Assembly (NCBI GenBank): GCA_024734495.1
Contig: JALMQS010000187.1
Span: 2,533,933-2,597,932, forward strand
Direction of reading: 5' to 3'
Length of the DNA: 64,000 nt
Source of the DNA: Forficula auricularia
Taxonomy: Eukaryota; Arthropoda; Insecta; Dermaptera; Forficulidae
The position numbers and the translations under genes are program-made. Shown here piece by piece: positions 8,955 through 20,236 of the stretch. Numbering within the stretch: the first letter of the stretch is position 1; every line of letters starts with the position of its first letter. A model generated the notes under the pieces. The model was not told the origin of the DNA. It searched no databases and saw nothing but the letters and a program-made list of their open reading frames with translations.

Positions 8955-11890
8955 TTTCTTATAGTTTAATTAAAATAATATGGTTAGATTCATGATCAAC
9001 TCTACTCTTCTATATGCAATTTTTAATTCAAATATTATATAACAATTTCATATTGGTATCTATTCAACAAAGTTACGTTAACTTTCTTATTATTATTATT
9101 ATCTAAATATGTAAATGAAATTAAAGAGATTTATATCGTGCTACTGTTATATCACAAAATATCTTTCAAAATTAATTTAAATGTAGTCTCAATTAGAAAC
9201 TTTAAAATTATTTATATTATTATTACTATTGTGCTTTAGATTTTAAAATAAAATTACTTTTTTTGAGTATATTAATATGATTGTCACTCCATCTTTCTTT
9301 TTTCTTATTTGAAAGCAGTAAAAATCATCCTTTCGTACATAGTTACTACATACTTGATGGCCATAAGTTCTTCAGCTTATAAGCCATGAGCATTTTCTAC
9401 CAATGACTGGATTCGCCTAGCTCTTACGCAGCTTTCATTCTTCTGCCCCCAATTTGTTGCCTAAATACAGGCGCACCAACTTCATGAATCAAGTTTGAAT
9501 TCAGACTACATTCTCAGGAATTTAATTAGAACAGTTATTTATTTATATTTTACAATTCAATATTTTTCTTATACGTGCAAAAAAATGAATTAACTAAAAA
9601 GATTTAAATCTAAAAATAATTGAAATTCAAGTTCGATTTCAGACAAGACCAGAATCTTCAATAAATTTAATTAGAAACTTTCACGGTTACATAATCTAAT
9701 AAATCTTTTCAATTATTACACTGTTCAAAACACTATAAAAATGTATATTATCTTTATAAATAAAATTTCCAGTAGTATCATTTGATTATAAATTAGTGAC
9801 ATTATATTTATGAAGTTCTACCGTAACAAGATCTCGTTTTTGGGTCAATATATCATTTCTTCGCAATGCGTAAATCTCTCTCTTTTTCTAGCACACTCAA
9901 TCTTTTTTTTTTTTTTGGGTCAACTGCTATAAAGTAAACTTTCGTTTATTCTGGTTTTTATTTTGTTTCTCCGTTATTCATCTCATTTTCGCACGTTTGT
10001 AAATTGTTGTCTCATATATTTTGCCTTTTTCTTTTTTTTGTTTCTGATAATCCTCCAGTGAGTGGGTCTTTTTCTTTGTTTCATCATTCAGCACGAATGG
10101 CTTCCGGCGTTATATCCGGATTCTGTTGAGATTTTAAGCCTTTTCTTGCCTCTTCTATAAGCTCACCTCGCCTTATTATATCTGACGGAAAATCAATTCA
10201 GTTGACAATTTAAGAACTAGATTAAAAGTTTGACAATTTGCTCTACCAGTCAAACCAGTGAACAGCAGCAGACATGCAATTTGGGAAGGCCAATTCCTGT
10301 TCTTAAATGCAACAAGAAAATTTTCAATATTTTGTTATGTTAATTCAAATGTACTTTCTATTAACGATATTATTAAGATTTTATTCTGGATTGAAAAATA
10401 CATGCTTCCTTTTCTCTAAGTAAAATTTAATTATGTCAAATAGAAAAATTGGATTTTCGCAAATAATTAGGTTTCAACGTTTCTTGAATTAAGATTATTA
10501 AGCTGGTTTTTTTATATTTCTCTAAAATGTTTAAAACGAGTTTGATATAAAAAATTAAGCAATATCACTGATTTAAGGACATCAAAATAGACTTAAATTT
10601 AAGGGGTATTAATTTTTAGGTTAAAATGTCTTTATGTTCGTTACTAAATATTGTAGGCGCCCTTATTCAATATACCAGCAGTCAAAGCATTGTCGCAAAA
10701 TAATTAAATAAGATACAAACTTTAAATTTATAAGATATACTTATTCATTTTTCTCGAAATCAAAAATCGTATTATTATGAATAGAGTTGAATTTAAAAAA
10801 GTACTTTTTTATCATGAAGTGGGAGGTATCTCTATAAAGATCTCTTTAAGATACTTTTTTTTAATTTAATTTATTTTAAAACTTCGATTTGAAAGAGCCT
10901 AAAGTTGCCTTTTTCAAGAGATTTTTTTTAAACATTTAGAAGTGGCTTAACTTAAATTTAAGAAAAAATTTAACTTAATTCTTTCATTTTCTTCTTTATA
11001 TCATCAAAAAAATGACTTTGCTATCTCAAGTATTTTGGAAGTTTTAAGGAAATAAACCCTCAGTATGTGGTCTCTCTCAAACTTTTGGGTGGTTTTTTAA
11101 ACCAATTTCTTTATTCTAGTACTTTTCTAAATACTTTCAAACTTGCTTCTAATAAGGATTACCGTAGAAAATTTTAGTCAATTAAGGAGAAAATATCATG
11201 CTATCCTAAAAAACATAATTTTTTTCAATAGTTTTAGTTATTTTCTATCTACACTATTTATTATAGAATAAAGATAATAGAATTTTAATCAGATAAAATT
11301 GAAATAATAAAGTCCAAAATCTATACAAAGCTTAGACTTGTAAATATGAACATTTTAACATCAGAATGAACTTGAAAAAAAATCAAGAAAAAGTGGACAA
11401 AAAATAAGTCTATCAACACCACATATTACTGATGAGCGTGGCATCGTATAAAATTTGTATTTTTCAACCTCTTCTAATGTCAATCGCATTGACAACAATA
11501 TTACAATAATAAGAGCTTGAAAAATTATAAATTATATATACTAAAGAGTCGCTCATTAATAATAACACTGGTCAACAGTGGTTTTGTTGACCTTGATATA
11601 AATATAATTTCGACTAATTTTATGCCAACAATTTATGAAACTATGAATGATTTTGGATACAAGTTTTGTTTTTTTTATTTTCATTTTCATATTTGGTACA
11701 CTATAAAAAGCAGTAAATATGAAAAACAAAAAGCATGTATATTCCATAATATCAATTTTTTATTGAATAATATTACTAACTGTTTTTTTGTAGTGTTTCA
11801 TTAATTTATATATGTAAAAAGAGAGAAAAATTAGCAAAAACAAAATGTTTATAGAAACGCCTTTTATAAGCTTTTTTAAATATTACAGGT
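8955..11890. other. long AT-rich stretch without gene
   Basis: No coding or repeat structure that I can support. A somewhat more complex segment at 10,050-10,290 (ggcttccggcgttatatccg and neighbours) is the only part resembling single-copy host sequence. The frame of 95 codons at 11,517-11,804 is overlapped by an antisense frame and looks like chance. Confidence 0.5.
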
Positions 11891-11903
11891 ACACCAAAAT
11901 CAA

Positions 11904-12206
11904 GGATATGTTGGTACAAGTCAACGAAGCCAAACACAAGTGGGCTGGCCATGTCATGAGAAGGAGGGATGATAGATGGAGCGCCGCGTCACCATAATGG
12001 ATACCCCGAAAAGACCCCTTGGGCGACCACCTATACGCTGGGGTGTCTCTTTGAGGACTCTCAGAGGGCCATGTAGCAGACGCAGCGTGATTAGGCATTG
12101 GACGACCGTTGCAAGAGATAGAGAAGGATGGCGCACAAGTTGGGACTCGCGTGAACCAAACCGCTGCACTGAGGAACGTGTCGCCAAGTAACCAAGTAAG
12201 TAAGTA
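11904..12206 (+). pseudogene. 5'-truncated RTE-type LINE fragment with 13-bp target duplication
   Basis: The plus strand encodes EAKHKWAGHVMRRRDDRW, then an in-frame stop. After a frame change it encodes KRPLGRPPIRWG and HWTTVARDREGWRTSW, the C-terminal signature of RTE-class non-LTR elements. One stop and one frameshift separate the pieces, so it is dead. The 3' end is a short tandem repeat (aagtaaccaagtaagtaagta), as in RTE elements, instead of poly(A). ACACCAAAATCAA occurs on both sides (11,891-11,903 and 12,207-12,219), a perfect 13-bp target-site duplication, so this is a complete 5'-truncated insertion of about 303 bp. Confidence 0.85.
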
Positions 12207-12219
12207 ACACCAAAATCAA

Positions 12220-13020
12220 AAAAGCCAGAGGCAATTCAGTACTTTCATGAATTTATTCGTAAACTGTGTACTTGAAATTATAGAAATCCGCATAGATATT
12301 TAGGACAACAAGATTTTTTTTGTTGAGCTGTGTAATATTATATTATGATTGACTAATTTTTTAGCCACTTTCCCTTGAACTAATATTTTAATAAATCAAA
12401 CTTGGACATGACCTTTATTTTTTTATTTTAACATTTATAATTTTTAAATACTTTTATTAAAAAATTAACTGTTGTAAGGTTAATCTAAATACAAATGAGG
12501 TTGATTTTGTTAGATAAGATCTTTCTGTTTCTTCCGTTGATGACTTAATACCGTTCTTCGCTTTTGAGAGAATTTTCTTTGGCTGTAGGTAAATCCCACG
12601 ACTCTACTAAATGGCCCAAAGCGATAAGAAGTCGTGTATTTATGCAACAGCATGCGCATATTTAACCAGATAAAGAGGAGTAGGGAAGGTGGCACCATCT
12701 TCCCTCCACGTCTTTGCATTTCTTAAGGGGCTTAACCAAAACATGAAAACAATAAAGTTTTCGTCGCGTACTAGTTACAAATAAACACCATAAGTATAAA
12801 CTTACTGATCCCTTTGTATGGGAAACTCTTATCATTTCTAAGCGCGTTTCATGAAACTTACCTAAGAGGGTTTTATTGATTTTGCAATATTATAGTATCT
12901 TCGATGCCCATCTTTTTTATTTACTTTTATAGTATAAGCAAAGTTGGAGTAGGATATTAGTATTTGTACAAAAATAATTTAAAAAACAAGAAAGGGGATC
13001 GTTTAACACAAACTCTTTTT
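12220..13020. other. AT-rich stretch, nothing recognised
   Basis: No supported gene. The 69-codon minus frame at 12,510-12,719 has no family resemblance. Confidence 0.5.
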
Positions 13021-13107
13021 ACTTTACATAATTCTTTTATATATCACAACTTGTACAAACATATCTGAATAAGTTGTAATATATAATATAAAAGAATTAT
13101 GTAAAGT
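13021..13107. repeat. small foldback, MITE-like
   Basis: ACTTTACATAATTCTTTTAT at the left end is exactly complementary to the right end, with arms of about 34-40 bp (a few-base indel) and a short centre. No coding capacity. Confidence 0.65.
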
Positions 13108-13814
13108 ATGTCTGGAGTCTGGACTCTTTTGAAATAACCAGAATAATGTAGGGCTCTGCGCTCTGCGTATCTAGTCTTGGAAAAGTTTTAAATTTTTTTA
13201 ATTAATTAATAAATATGCTGGTGAGGGATTCATTAATTACAATTTGATCAAGAAAAATAACTAAAAAGTGTGCAGATAGAATAATCGCTCTTTCTTACGA
13301 GTTATGACACAGCAAGAATACCGAATACTCGTTCAGACTTGTTTCAGATCATTAGTGATTAATTTCTTAATTTTTATTATTCTAGGAATGGCCTTTTGAC
13401 TTTTGAACTTGGACCAAAACGATTGTTTCTTTTTAAATCCCGAAAAACAGCATTTCAATGAATCTTTAATATACTTAAAGCTATTATTTTAAAACAACTA
13501 GGCATGATAGAAATAAATCTTTAACATTCTAAATTTTTGAAAATATTCAATAAATAGACAAAGTTTATAAATTGTTTTTCCTCTGAAATCTAATTTTTCA
13601 TATAAAATATACTAAATACATGGTTTAATCAAAAGTCTTTATATAGCGAAATTTCGCTTTACTTTATATATTTAATTATTATTCATTTTAGTTGGAATTA
13701 AAATGTTTTCAGATTAGAATAATTTTCTTTCCATATATGATTTTCATGAGTAAAGCATATTATAAGCCTTTATCTTCTTATTTAAAAATTGATAATATTT
13801 GATAAAATAGTATT
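13108..13814. other. AT-rich stretch, nothing recognised
   Basis: No supported feature. Confidence 0.5.
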
Positions 13815-13822
13815 TTTCGAGA

Positions 13823-13977
13823 GGTGAACCGCGATTGGAATTAGATGTACATGTCTTTGGAATTATGTGGAATTATTTTGGAATTAATTAGATAATGACC
13901 TTTCATCTATTGTCCTCTACTTGGAAATGAAAATGGAAGGGGAAGTAGGTGTACACGATATTAGGTCCCGGTTCACC
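13823..13977. mobile_element. GGTGAACC MITE, copy 1
   Basis: 155-bp element with inverted ends GGTGAACCGCG, homologous along its length to the copy at 27,683-27,827. The 8-base flanks tttcgaga and cctcgata share a central TCGA but are not identical, so any duplication has decayed here. Confidence 0.75.
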
Positions 13978-13985
13978 CCTCGATA

Positions 13986-14881
13986 TTTTTGCAATTATTA
14001 ATTTTTTTATTCTTTTCATATTAATTTCTTAAGAATTTGATAATCATTATCAATATCAGAAAGAAAATTATTATTAAGTACCTATATAATTATTTTAGAA
14101 GCGCTTTTTTACTTGAAATATAAAAATATCGATTTCAGAGAATTTGAACCGATCGCTGGTTACACAAACAAACAGGCAGATAAATTCTTAATTTCTTCCA
14201 AAATATCAAATTATTTATTTATTTTATTAGAATCTTAACTTTCCAATTGATGTAATATAAAATTCTTAGTAAAAAAAAAAAAATAAATAAGAAAACTTAA
14301 ATATGGATTATTTATTTGAATCTATTTATCTTAAATAATTTCAAAAGTATAATTTGTTGATTTTAATTAAATAAAACAAATTTAAATTTTATTTTTCAAA
14401 TAGATGATGGCTTTAATTTTTTTAACGCTCACGGATCGTCTATTCTATAATTTTAATAGAAAAATCTGCTATATAACTAGGATTTCTATTTAGACAAATT
14501 GATCAATTTCATTCTCGTATTATTTTATCAATTTGAATTTTAAAAACTAAAACTCGGTCCTGCCTTTATGATTTTCGATAGAGTTTATAATTAGAGTTTA
14601 ATTATTAACTTCTTTGTGGTTGAGGCTCTCCCCATCCGGGCATTCATAGTTAATGAATAGATCAAATAAAAAATTTCAGATAAGATTTTTAATTTAAAAT
14701 TTTTTTTTTCTGTTTATTTACTTTATTTTTGTTTTTTTATTTGTTTTTCTAATGTTTTATTGTTATATTTTTGTTTTTTATTCTATTTTTTCAAAATTAT
14801 ATTAGCCAAACTAGCTTTAAACAATAAATTATCTATAAAGTTTAGGGAAAGCGGTGTTGGTTTATAGTGAAACATATTAAA
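13986..14881. other. AT-rich stretch, nothing recognised
   Basis: Homopolymeric A and T runs, no supported feature. Confidence 0.5.
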
Positions 14882-15234
14882 CACAGGAATTATTTAACGG
14901 GTTATAGTGGTGTTTCACAAGAGGGAAATAAAATTAAAAATTAAAAAATCTTTTAAATTATTTTGGAGATTTTTTATTTATCTCTATACATATTTCGGGC
15001 TATGAACCCTTCATCAGGAGGTTTAACAGTTTAACGGTTTTCTGTTAAACCTCCTGATGAAGGGTTCATAGCCTGAAACAGTTTAACGGTTTTCTGTTAA
15101 ACTCCTGATGAAGGGTTCATAGCCCGAAATATGTATAGAGATGAAGAAAAATCTCCAAAATAATTTAAAGATGTTATTTAATTTTTTAATTTTATTTCCT
15201 CTTTATGAAACACCACTCGTTAAATAATTCCTGT
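14882..15234. repeat. foldback with three CTGATGA-stem-GAAA cores
   Basis: A long inverted repeat (arms about 140-150 bp, starting cacaggaattatttaacg) whose centre carries three copies of a unit. The unit reads CTGATGA, a GGG/CCC stem around ttcata, then GAAA. One is on the minus strand (14,992-15,017) and two are on the plus strand (15,054-15,079 and 15,105-15,130), the latter separated by an 8-bp hairpin AGTTTAAC/GTTAAACT. CTGATGA...GAAA is the conserved core of hammerhead ribozymes, which occur in Penelope-like retroelements (established). I cannot complete helices I and III convincingly. Confidence 0.6.
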
Positions 15235-16929
15235 GAATAAATTATCTATCTATCTATCTAATTATTAACTTTGCCTTTTCTGGTCTCCAGAGACCAAAAA
15301 GTACCAAAGAACCATTAAATGTCTATAAGCAGGATAGCTCAAAAACTCTAAATCCTAAATAAACAATAATATTTATAAATTTTACAATAAATAAAAGATG
15401 TATAATTTATATATAAAACGTACATTTTTTATTTGTTGACTTCGAGGAAAGCTCCCCACCAGACTTTTTATTTAATAATAATAATTAAATAAAAGTTTAT
15501 TTAAAAATTTAAGAGAATTACTCCACACTATAAAAGAAATTTAAAACAATATTTAGTTATCGAAATATACCAGAAAGTTTTTTACTATTTCTTTATTTTC
15601 GGTGTTTTTAGGTTATCAAATTTTCGTCTTTTTCTCAAAATCAACTTAATCGATTTTTCCTCCCTAAATTTCCAGTATATTTCAAAAATAAAATATTATT
15701 TTTTGTCAATAATTTTAATAAAAATAGCATATCTGCGTATATTTATTGAACACTGTCTCGTTTTAAAAGATTTCGATTTGCACGATTTTTGGTGTAACGT
15801 ATAAGAATGGCTATATTTTTGTTTATTTTGCATTTTTTTTAAAGTTTTAAATGATTTGAGTTTTAACCCCTGACCTTTTCTTTCCTTCTTATATACGTTA
15901 CAATATTTAGAAGACCCGGCAGGCATAGTGAACTTTTGACATTAACATATTATTTCTTCATTTAAAATCAAGCATCTGTTGAAATTAATTTACCCATTCA
16001 TAAATACACATAATTAAACACAAAAAAATGCTATAATATTTTTTAATTATTTTTCCAAGTTTAACGAAAAATTTAATTAAATAAATTATTTCCCTTTCTT
16101 TTTTTTATTCCGACATTTTCTGAATGTATTTTATTTTATGACTTTCATACGACCAGGGAAAATATGTATAAAAAACATAAAATAGATTAGAAGTTGATAA
16201 GTCTTAATAAAAAAGAAAACTCAAGGGGATGAATCATTTAGATTAATCACCCGAAAATAAATTAAAGATCCTCGTGGCCTACTTATTATACTTTATAAGA
16301 ATTGATTTTGTTTACATTATTGCCTAGAACACTAAATCACCCTCATTTTAGAAACGAGCTTGACATGCTCGGGACGAGTTCTGTTATCCCTTTCTCACTA
16401 GGCTCCATAGATAAAAATTAATTATTCAAAAGTAAAAACAATAACCATTTCAAAAGAATAAAACATCCTCGAAAAATTTCTTAACGATAAATTTAAGAAT
16501 TCCCAAATCCAATCTTATAAATTAAAATTGTATTAATAACTAATTTTTGTTTTGAAAAATATTGATAAATACTTAATATAGCTAATGTTTCGCGTTTAAT
16601 TAAAGCTTCCCCAGGTTCTTGATTTGGTCCTATTCACTTCGCTATAGACAAGCATGAGGAAACTTTACACAAAACGTTGTGATTGATAATGTCTTAGTCA
16701 ACAATTATTTATATGATTCTTCGCCCTCTTAAAAGTCATTTAATAAAATTTTGGATTTGAATCAAGGAAAAAATAGAAATAGTAGACCATGAATGCATGA
16801 ATTGAAAATTCGGACAAAACCTAGAAATAATGAATGATGTGACGTCATAGATCTGTTTATATGTTTTTGTTTTAATTGAAAATGTAAATATTATTTTTGA
16901 CAAGAGTTTAAAAGCATTATATAAGACAA
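15235..16929. other. AT-rich stretch, nothing recognised
   Basis: No supported gene. Frames at 15,696-15,926 and 16,736-16,939 lack any recognisable motif. Confidence 0.5.
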
Positions 16930-17475
16930 CTAGCTGCAAGGCCCGCCTTCGGCGGCCCTCTTGCTAGCCAGGAGACACGCCCCCTGGACCCCAGCCCTCG
17001 AACCCCACCCTCACCCCCCACTCCCACCGACCACACCCCCCGAAACCCACCCAGCACCATGACTCCTCTTTTTTAAACAAAAGTTGTCAGAAATCACATC
17101 CCCTAAAAGTTTGTTTTTCATAAAATTTGCCGTAGGGTTAATAGTTTAGGAGTTATTTTATAATTTTTATTCATGCGCCCCCCCCCCCAAACCCCTTCTG
17201 GGGTCAAAATAGCAAAACGTTATATAGCTAAAAACGTAAGTTAGAAGACATCTGATGTAAATATGAAATTTCATAATAATCCTTTCAGCCGTTTTTACGT
17301 GAATAGTGAGCAACTTTTCGGAAACCACTGAAACAGACATACAGACAGACATAAAGACAGACAGGAATTTTGTTGAGGGTGTTTTCGTTCATAACTTTGC
17401 TTGAAACGTGTGCAACCAAAATTTGGCGTGATTTGGAGCAATGTACAGACAAAACCTTAATTTTATATATATAGA
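16930..17475 (-). mobile_element. nonautonomous Helitron
   Basis: Read on the minus strand it starts TCTATATATATAAAATTAAG and ends with a GC hairpin (gccgccgaaggcgg) followed by TTGCAGCTAG, that is, a CTAG end. It lies between an A and a T, matching the Helitron rules: 5' TC, 3' hairpin plus CTRR, AT target, no duplication. The interior is GC-rich near the 3' end and has no Rep/helicase coding sequence. A shorter relative lies at 45,656-45,880. Confidence 0.8.
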
Positions 17476-17819
17476 TATAAATATGTTTCCATGGGTGTGG
17501 ATATATCTTTAAAAAGAGAACTAAAAATTTCGGGAGAGGGGGCTTAAAAAAAGACTTTGAATAAAAACTTGGCTAGAATAAAGTTTAATTTACTTAGAAT
17601 TCAGCAAATTCCTGTGCTCTTAAAAAGAAGATATTCACCATCTTACCATTGTTCACCCTTAAACATCTGTGATTTCACATTTCGATTTTTTCCATGATTT
17701 CGTCAGCATTTTGAAGTTGTGGTGTTTATCTTATACTTTTCTCTTTAAAGTAAGCTTTTAGGACACGATATTCTTTGAAATGTATATAGTATTCCCAGTG
17801 TAAAAATAGATTTGAAAAG
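17476..17819. other. AT-rich stretch, nothing recognised
   Basis: No supported feature. Confidence 0.5.
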
Positions 17820-18044
17820 CTATATATTGAGAAGACACCCAAAGGGGATTGAATAGCCATTGGGGATATTCCCTAAGGGATGGACCTTGAAGAGGGAACT
17901 AAGAGGGTTGTCATAGAAGACCCAAGAGGGCTGGAGATGGACCGTCACGTCGCCAGTAATCGTCCGAATCTGTAGACAGTGATTGATAACTTCCCGATCA
18001 ATTGGATACGGCCACCCTCTCCAACTAGAATCTCTATTTATCAA
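17820..18044 (-). other. GC-richer block with 74-codon minus-strand frame, unrecognised
   Basis: The minus strand is open from 18,044 to 17,820 with unremarkable composition (contains WRGWPYPIDREVIN and SLFKVHPLGNIPNGYSIPFG). I recognise no family. Complexity is higher than the flanks, so it could be a fragment of a mobile-element protein or an old exon. No splice signals were convincing. Confidence 0.25.
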
Positions 18045-18340
18045 CTTTCGATAAATAAATAATTACTATTTTGTGGTTGGCCGCATTGTTTGGGAGAACG
18101 AAATAAAAAACGGCACTCGATTGCAACTGTTGGTCGTAATATTGATGTATTTAATTAAATTATTGTAGTATTGGGATAATAATTAATCAAATCAAATAGT
18201 TAGAAAATCAATCACACTAAAAACGAACCATTAATACATTATTAATGAAGATTAGGCAAAAAGTGGTCACCAACAAGGAACGATTTTCCATTACAAAATG
18301 TAATTACTTTCAAATTTATAGTCATAGTATATAATGTGGA

Positions 18341-18505
18341 AGTATTGCGATACTATGTCTGGGTCCTAACTCTTTGATTTTTTATAGGATTTATATTTTC
18401 CATAGGTTGGATGCCTTCTTTTTAGAATTACTTAATTTATGTTTTAAAATTTCTCTAAAATAATTTCAGTAAACCTCAAAAGCCAGGAAGGGGGAAAAAC
18501 CTTCT
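18341..18505. repeat. 165-bp direct repeat, left copy, flanking the LTR element
   Basis: Starts agtattgcgatactatgtct and ends ggaagggggaaaaaccttct. It matches 20,237-20,400 almost perfectly; the only differences I see are in the G/A run near the end. Confidence 0.95.
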
Positions 18506-18540
18506 TATTATTACGATTATATTGTTATTATATTATTATT

Positions 18541-18702
18541 ATATTACGATCATATTAATTAAGAACTCGTAATCTCATTTAAAACATTTATTTAACAACA
18601 ACATCAACATATAAATATAAATATAATATAAATATAAATATAAATATAAATACAAACAATAGAACGATTAACAATACATCAAGTAAGCTTTGTACGCATC
18701 AA
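18541..18702 (-). repeat. 3' LTR
   Basis: 162 bp, beginning on the minus strand TTGATGCGTACAAAGC and ending GATCGTAATAT. Same as the 5' LTR except for 29 extra bases in an ATAAAT microsatellite. Confidence 0.9.
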
Positions 18703-18715
18703 TTCTCCCCTCCTT
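18703..18715 (-). promoter_or_regulatory. polypurine tract
   Basis: Minus-strand AAGGAGGGGAGAA lies immediately upstream of the 3' LTR, the expected position and composition for the plus-strand DNA primer. Confidence 0.85.
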
Positions 18716-18742
18716 AGAACGCGGACGCAGCTTCTCACAGGA

Positions 18743-19186
18743 TCATTCTTCTTTCTTCCTAGGTTTAAAATAACTCGAATGATATTTAACTAACCTTCCC
18801 CTTTCTTGACTATTTTCAATAATTTTTGCTCCATCCATCGATTCTTCTAAATATAATTTTATTTGATGAAGTAACTCTTCCTTATTTTGATTTAATTTCA
18901 TCTGACCAGCATCTAGTTTCTCCTCTTCCATTATATTCAACTCATCCTCCTTGACTTCCTTCAACCAGTACGGAATTAAATCATCTTCATTAGTTAATGC
19001 CCTTCTACTTTCCTCTATTTGTAATTCCATTGATGGCCGAATGATTTGCGAAAATTTATTCTCACAACAAATAATATGACTAGAGCTCTCACTTTCTATT
19101 CTTACTTTCTTAGGGAATTCTACTGCTTTTTGGACAAGGAACTCCCTTTTTCCTTGCCCCTCCACTGGTTTCCCTTCTTGAAGCAA
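18743..19186 (-). CDS. short second frame of the LTR element (-1 relative to gag)
   Basis: An open frame of up to 147 codons overlaps the gag 3' end in the -1 frame, the usual relation of gag to pol in many gypsy-like elements. It is acidic and lysine-rich (EEEKLDAGQMKLNQNKEELL) and ends YHSSYFKPRKKEE just before the polypurine tract. I see no protease D[ST]G, no YxDD and no integrase zinc finger, so this is not a pol product. It may be the fused remains of gag-pol junction and pol 3' end after internal deletion, or an accessory frame. I found no canonical X-XXY-YYZ slippery site in the overlap, so translation by frameshifting is unproven. The first ATG codes within the overlap. Confidence 0.5.
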   Translation of the reverse strand: MLQEGKPVEGQGKREFLVQKAVEFPKKVRIESESSSHIICCENKFSQIIRPSMELQIEESRRALTNEDDLIPYWLKEVKEDELNIMEEEKLDAGQMKLNQNKEELLHQIKLYLEESMDGAKIIENSQERGRLVKYHSSYFKPRKKEE

Positions 19187-20082
19187 GTCTCTTCCCCATG
19201 TCCTTCCCGCCTACAGAATCCACAAAAACATCTATCCTGAATGCAACTTCTATCCTGAGTGGGACTCGTCTTCTCTTCTTTATCCACATCCTTTAAATCC
19301 CTTTCTATTTCTTCTACCGTCTGCATAAACCCTTCAATATCAGTGAATTTCATTCCCCTAATGGACGATCTAATACGTGGAGTAATCATCTCCACTAAAA
19401 CTTGCAGGATTGAACCAGCATCTTCGTCCGGAAAAACTCTCTTATATAAAGCCATCTTATTCTCAATAAATAACCTTATAGGTTCGTCCCTTCTCTGTTT
19501 CTCCTCATAAAACATAACCTTTAACTTTGAGACTACGATTAAACTATCGTATTCTCGAAGAAATTTCATTTTAAAATCTTTCCAATCCAACGCTGGAAAT
19601 TGCTTCACCACCCGCCACCATGTTTTGGCCTTATCTAACAACTGATCCGAAACCACCATGAGCCAAACATCTTCCGGTACTTTATATTTTAATAGAGTAT
19701 TCTCGACCTTTTTTAAAAATAACTTCGGATCTTCCTCTGGGAGTGCTCTAAACACCGGAAGGAATTTTCCCACGTCTGCTAATTGAATATTCCTATTAAT
19801 CTCGAAATCACTAGCCTTTTCCGAATTTTTCTCCCTTTTTACCATTTCTTCCAATTCTATCCTCTTGTTTCTTTCCTCTTCCAAATCATCCTTTAATTTC
19901 TTTATTATTTCTTCAAAATTATTTTTTAATTTATTCACTTCCTCTCCCAAATCCCTTACTCTATGCTCACCTTTTTTTATATCATCCCTGATCTTCGATA
20001 TCTCCTCCCTCGTTATTTCCATAATCGAAAAATCATTTTTCTTATTCCTCTTCGCTAGTGGTCTACTAGGTTTTCTTATCAT
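19120..20082 (-). CDS. gag: gag polyprotein of LTR retroelement
   Basis: An intact frame of about 320 codons; the ATG at 20,082 lies nine bases after the primer-binding site, and I prefer it to the upstream non-ATG codon. Residues 15-95 are strongly charged and predicted coiled coil (EEVNKLKNNFEEIIKKLK). Residues about 100-260 match the Retrotrans_gag fold, with the AKTWWR...W..FK..FL.EY pattern. A C-terminal CCHC zinc knuckle, C-x2-C-x4-H-x4-C (CGFCRREGHGEETC), would bind genomic RNA. Such proteins assemble cytoplasmic particles. There are no stops inside, consistent with recent activity. It stops shortly after the knuckle, and pol is missing downstream. Confidence 0.85.
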   Translation of the reverse strand: MIRKPSRPLAKRNKKNDFSIMEITREEISKIRDDIKKGEHRVRDLGEEVNKLKNNFEEIIKKLKDDLEEERNKRIELEEMVKREKNSEKASDFEINRNIQLADVGKFLPVFRALPEEDPKLFLKKVENTLLKYKVPEDVWLMVVSDQLLDKAKTWWRVVKQFPALDWKDFKMKFLREYDSLIVVSKLKVMFYEEKQRRDEPIRLFIENKMALYKRVFPDEDAGSILQVLVEMITPRIRSSIRGMKFTDIEGFMQTVEEIERDLKDVDKEEKTSPTQDRSCIQDRCFCGFCRREGHGEETCFKKGNQWRGKEKGSSLSKKQ

Positions 20083-20090
20083 TTTCACAT

Positions 20091-20103
20091 TGTTCGGGCG
20101 CCA
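20091..20103 (-). promoter_or_regulatory. primer-binding site for tRNA-Lys
   Basis: Minus-strand TGGCGCCCGAACA directly follows the 5' LTR and is complementary to the 3' end of lysine tRNA, the primer used by many gypsy-like elements. Confidence 0.9.
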
Positions 20104-20236
20104 ATATTACGATCATATTAATTAAGAACTCGTAATCTCATTTAAAACATTTATTTAACAACAACATCAACATATAAATATAAATACAAACAATAGAACG
20201 ATTAACAATACATCAAGTAAGCTTTGTACGCATCAA
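20104..20236 (-). repeat. 5' LTR
   Basis: 133 bp, identical to the 3' LTR except for the shorter microsatellite. It directly abuts the right-hand 165-bp repeat. Confidence 0.9.

Larger units (their letters stand above)
18541..20236 (-). mobile_element. gag-only Ty3/gypsy-like LTR retroelement
   Basis: On the minus strand the order is LTR, lysine-tRNA primer-binding site, gag with zinc knuckle, a second short frame, polypurine tract, LTR: 1,696 bp in total. No protease, reverse transcriptase or integrase motifs are present, so it is nonautonomous and would rely on pol proteins from elsewhere. The LTRs are identical apart from microsatellite length, implying a young insertion. It is flanked by 165-bp direct repeats; on the left side 35 bp of AT-rich filler lies between the repeat and the LTR. 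Confidence 0.85.

Noticed and set aside
11517..11804. 95-codon plus-strand frame
   Set aside because: Overlaps an antisense frame and lacks motifs; composition follows the AT-rich background.
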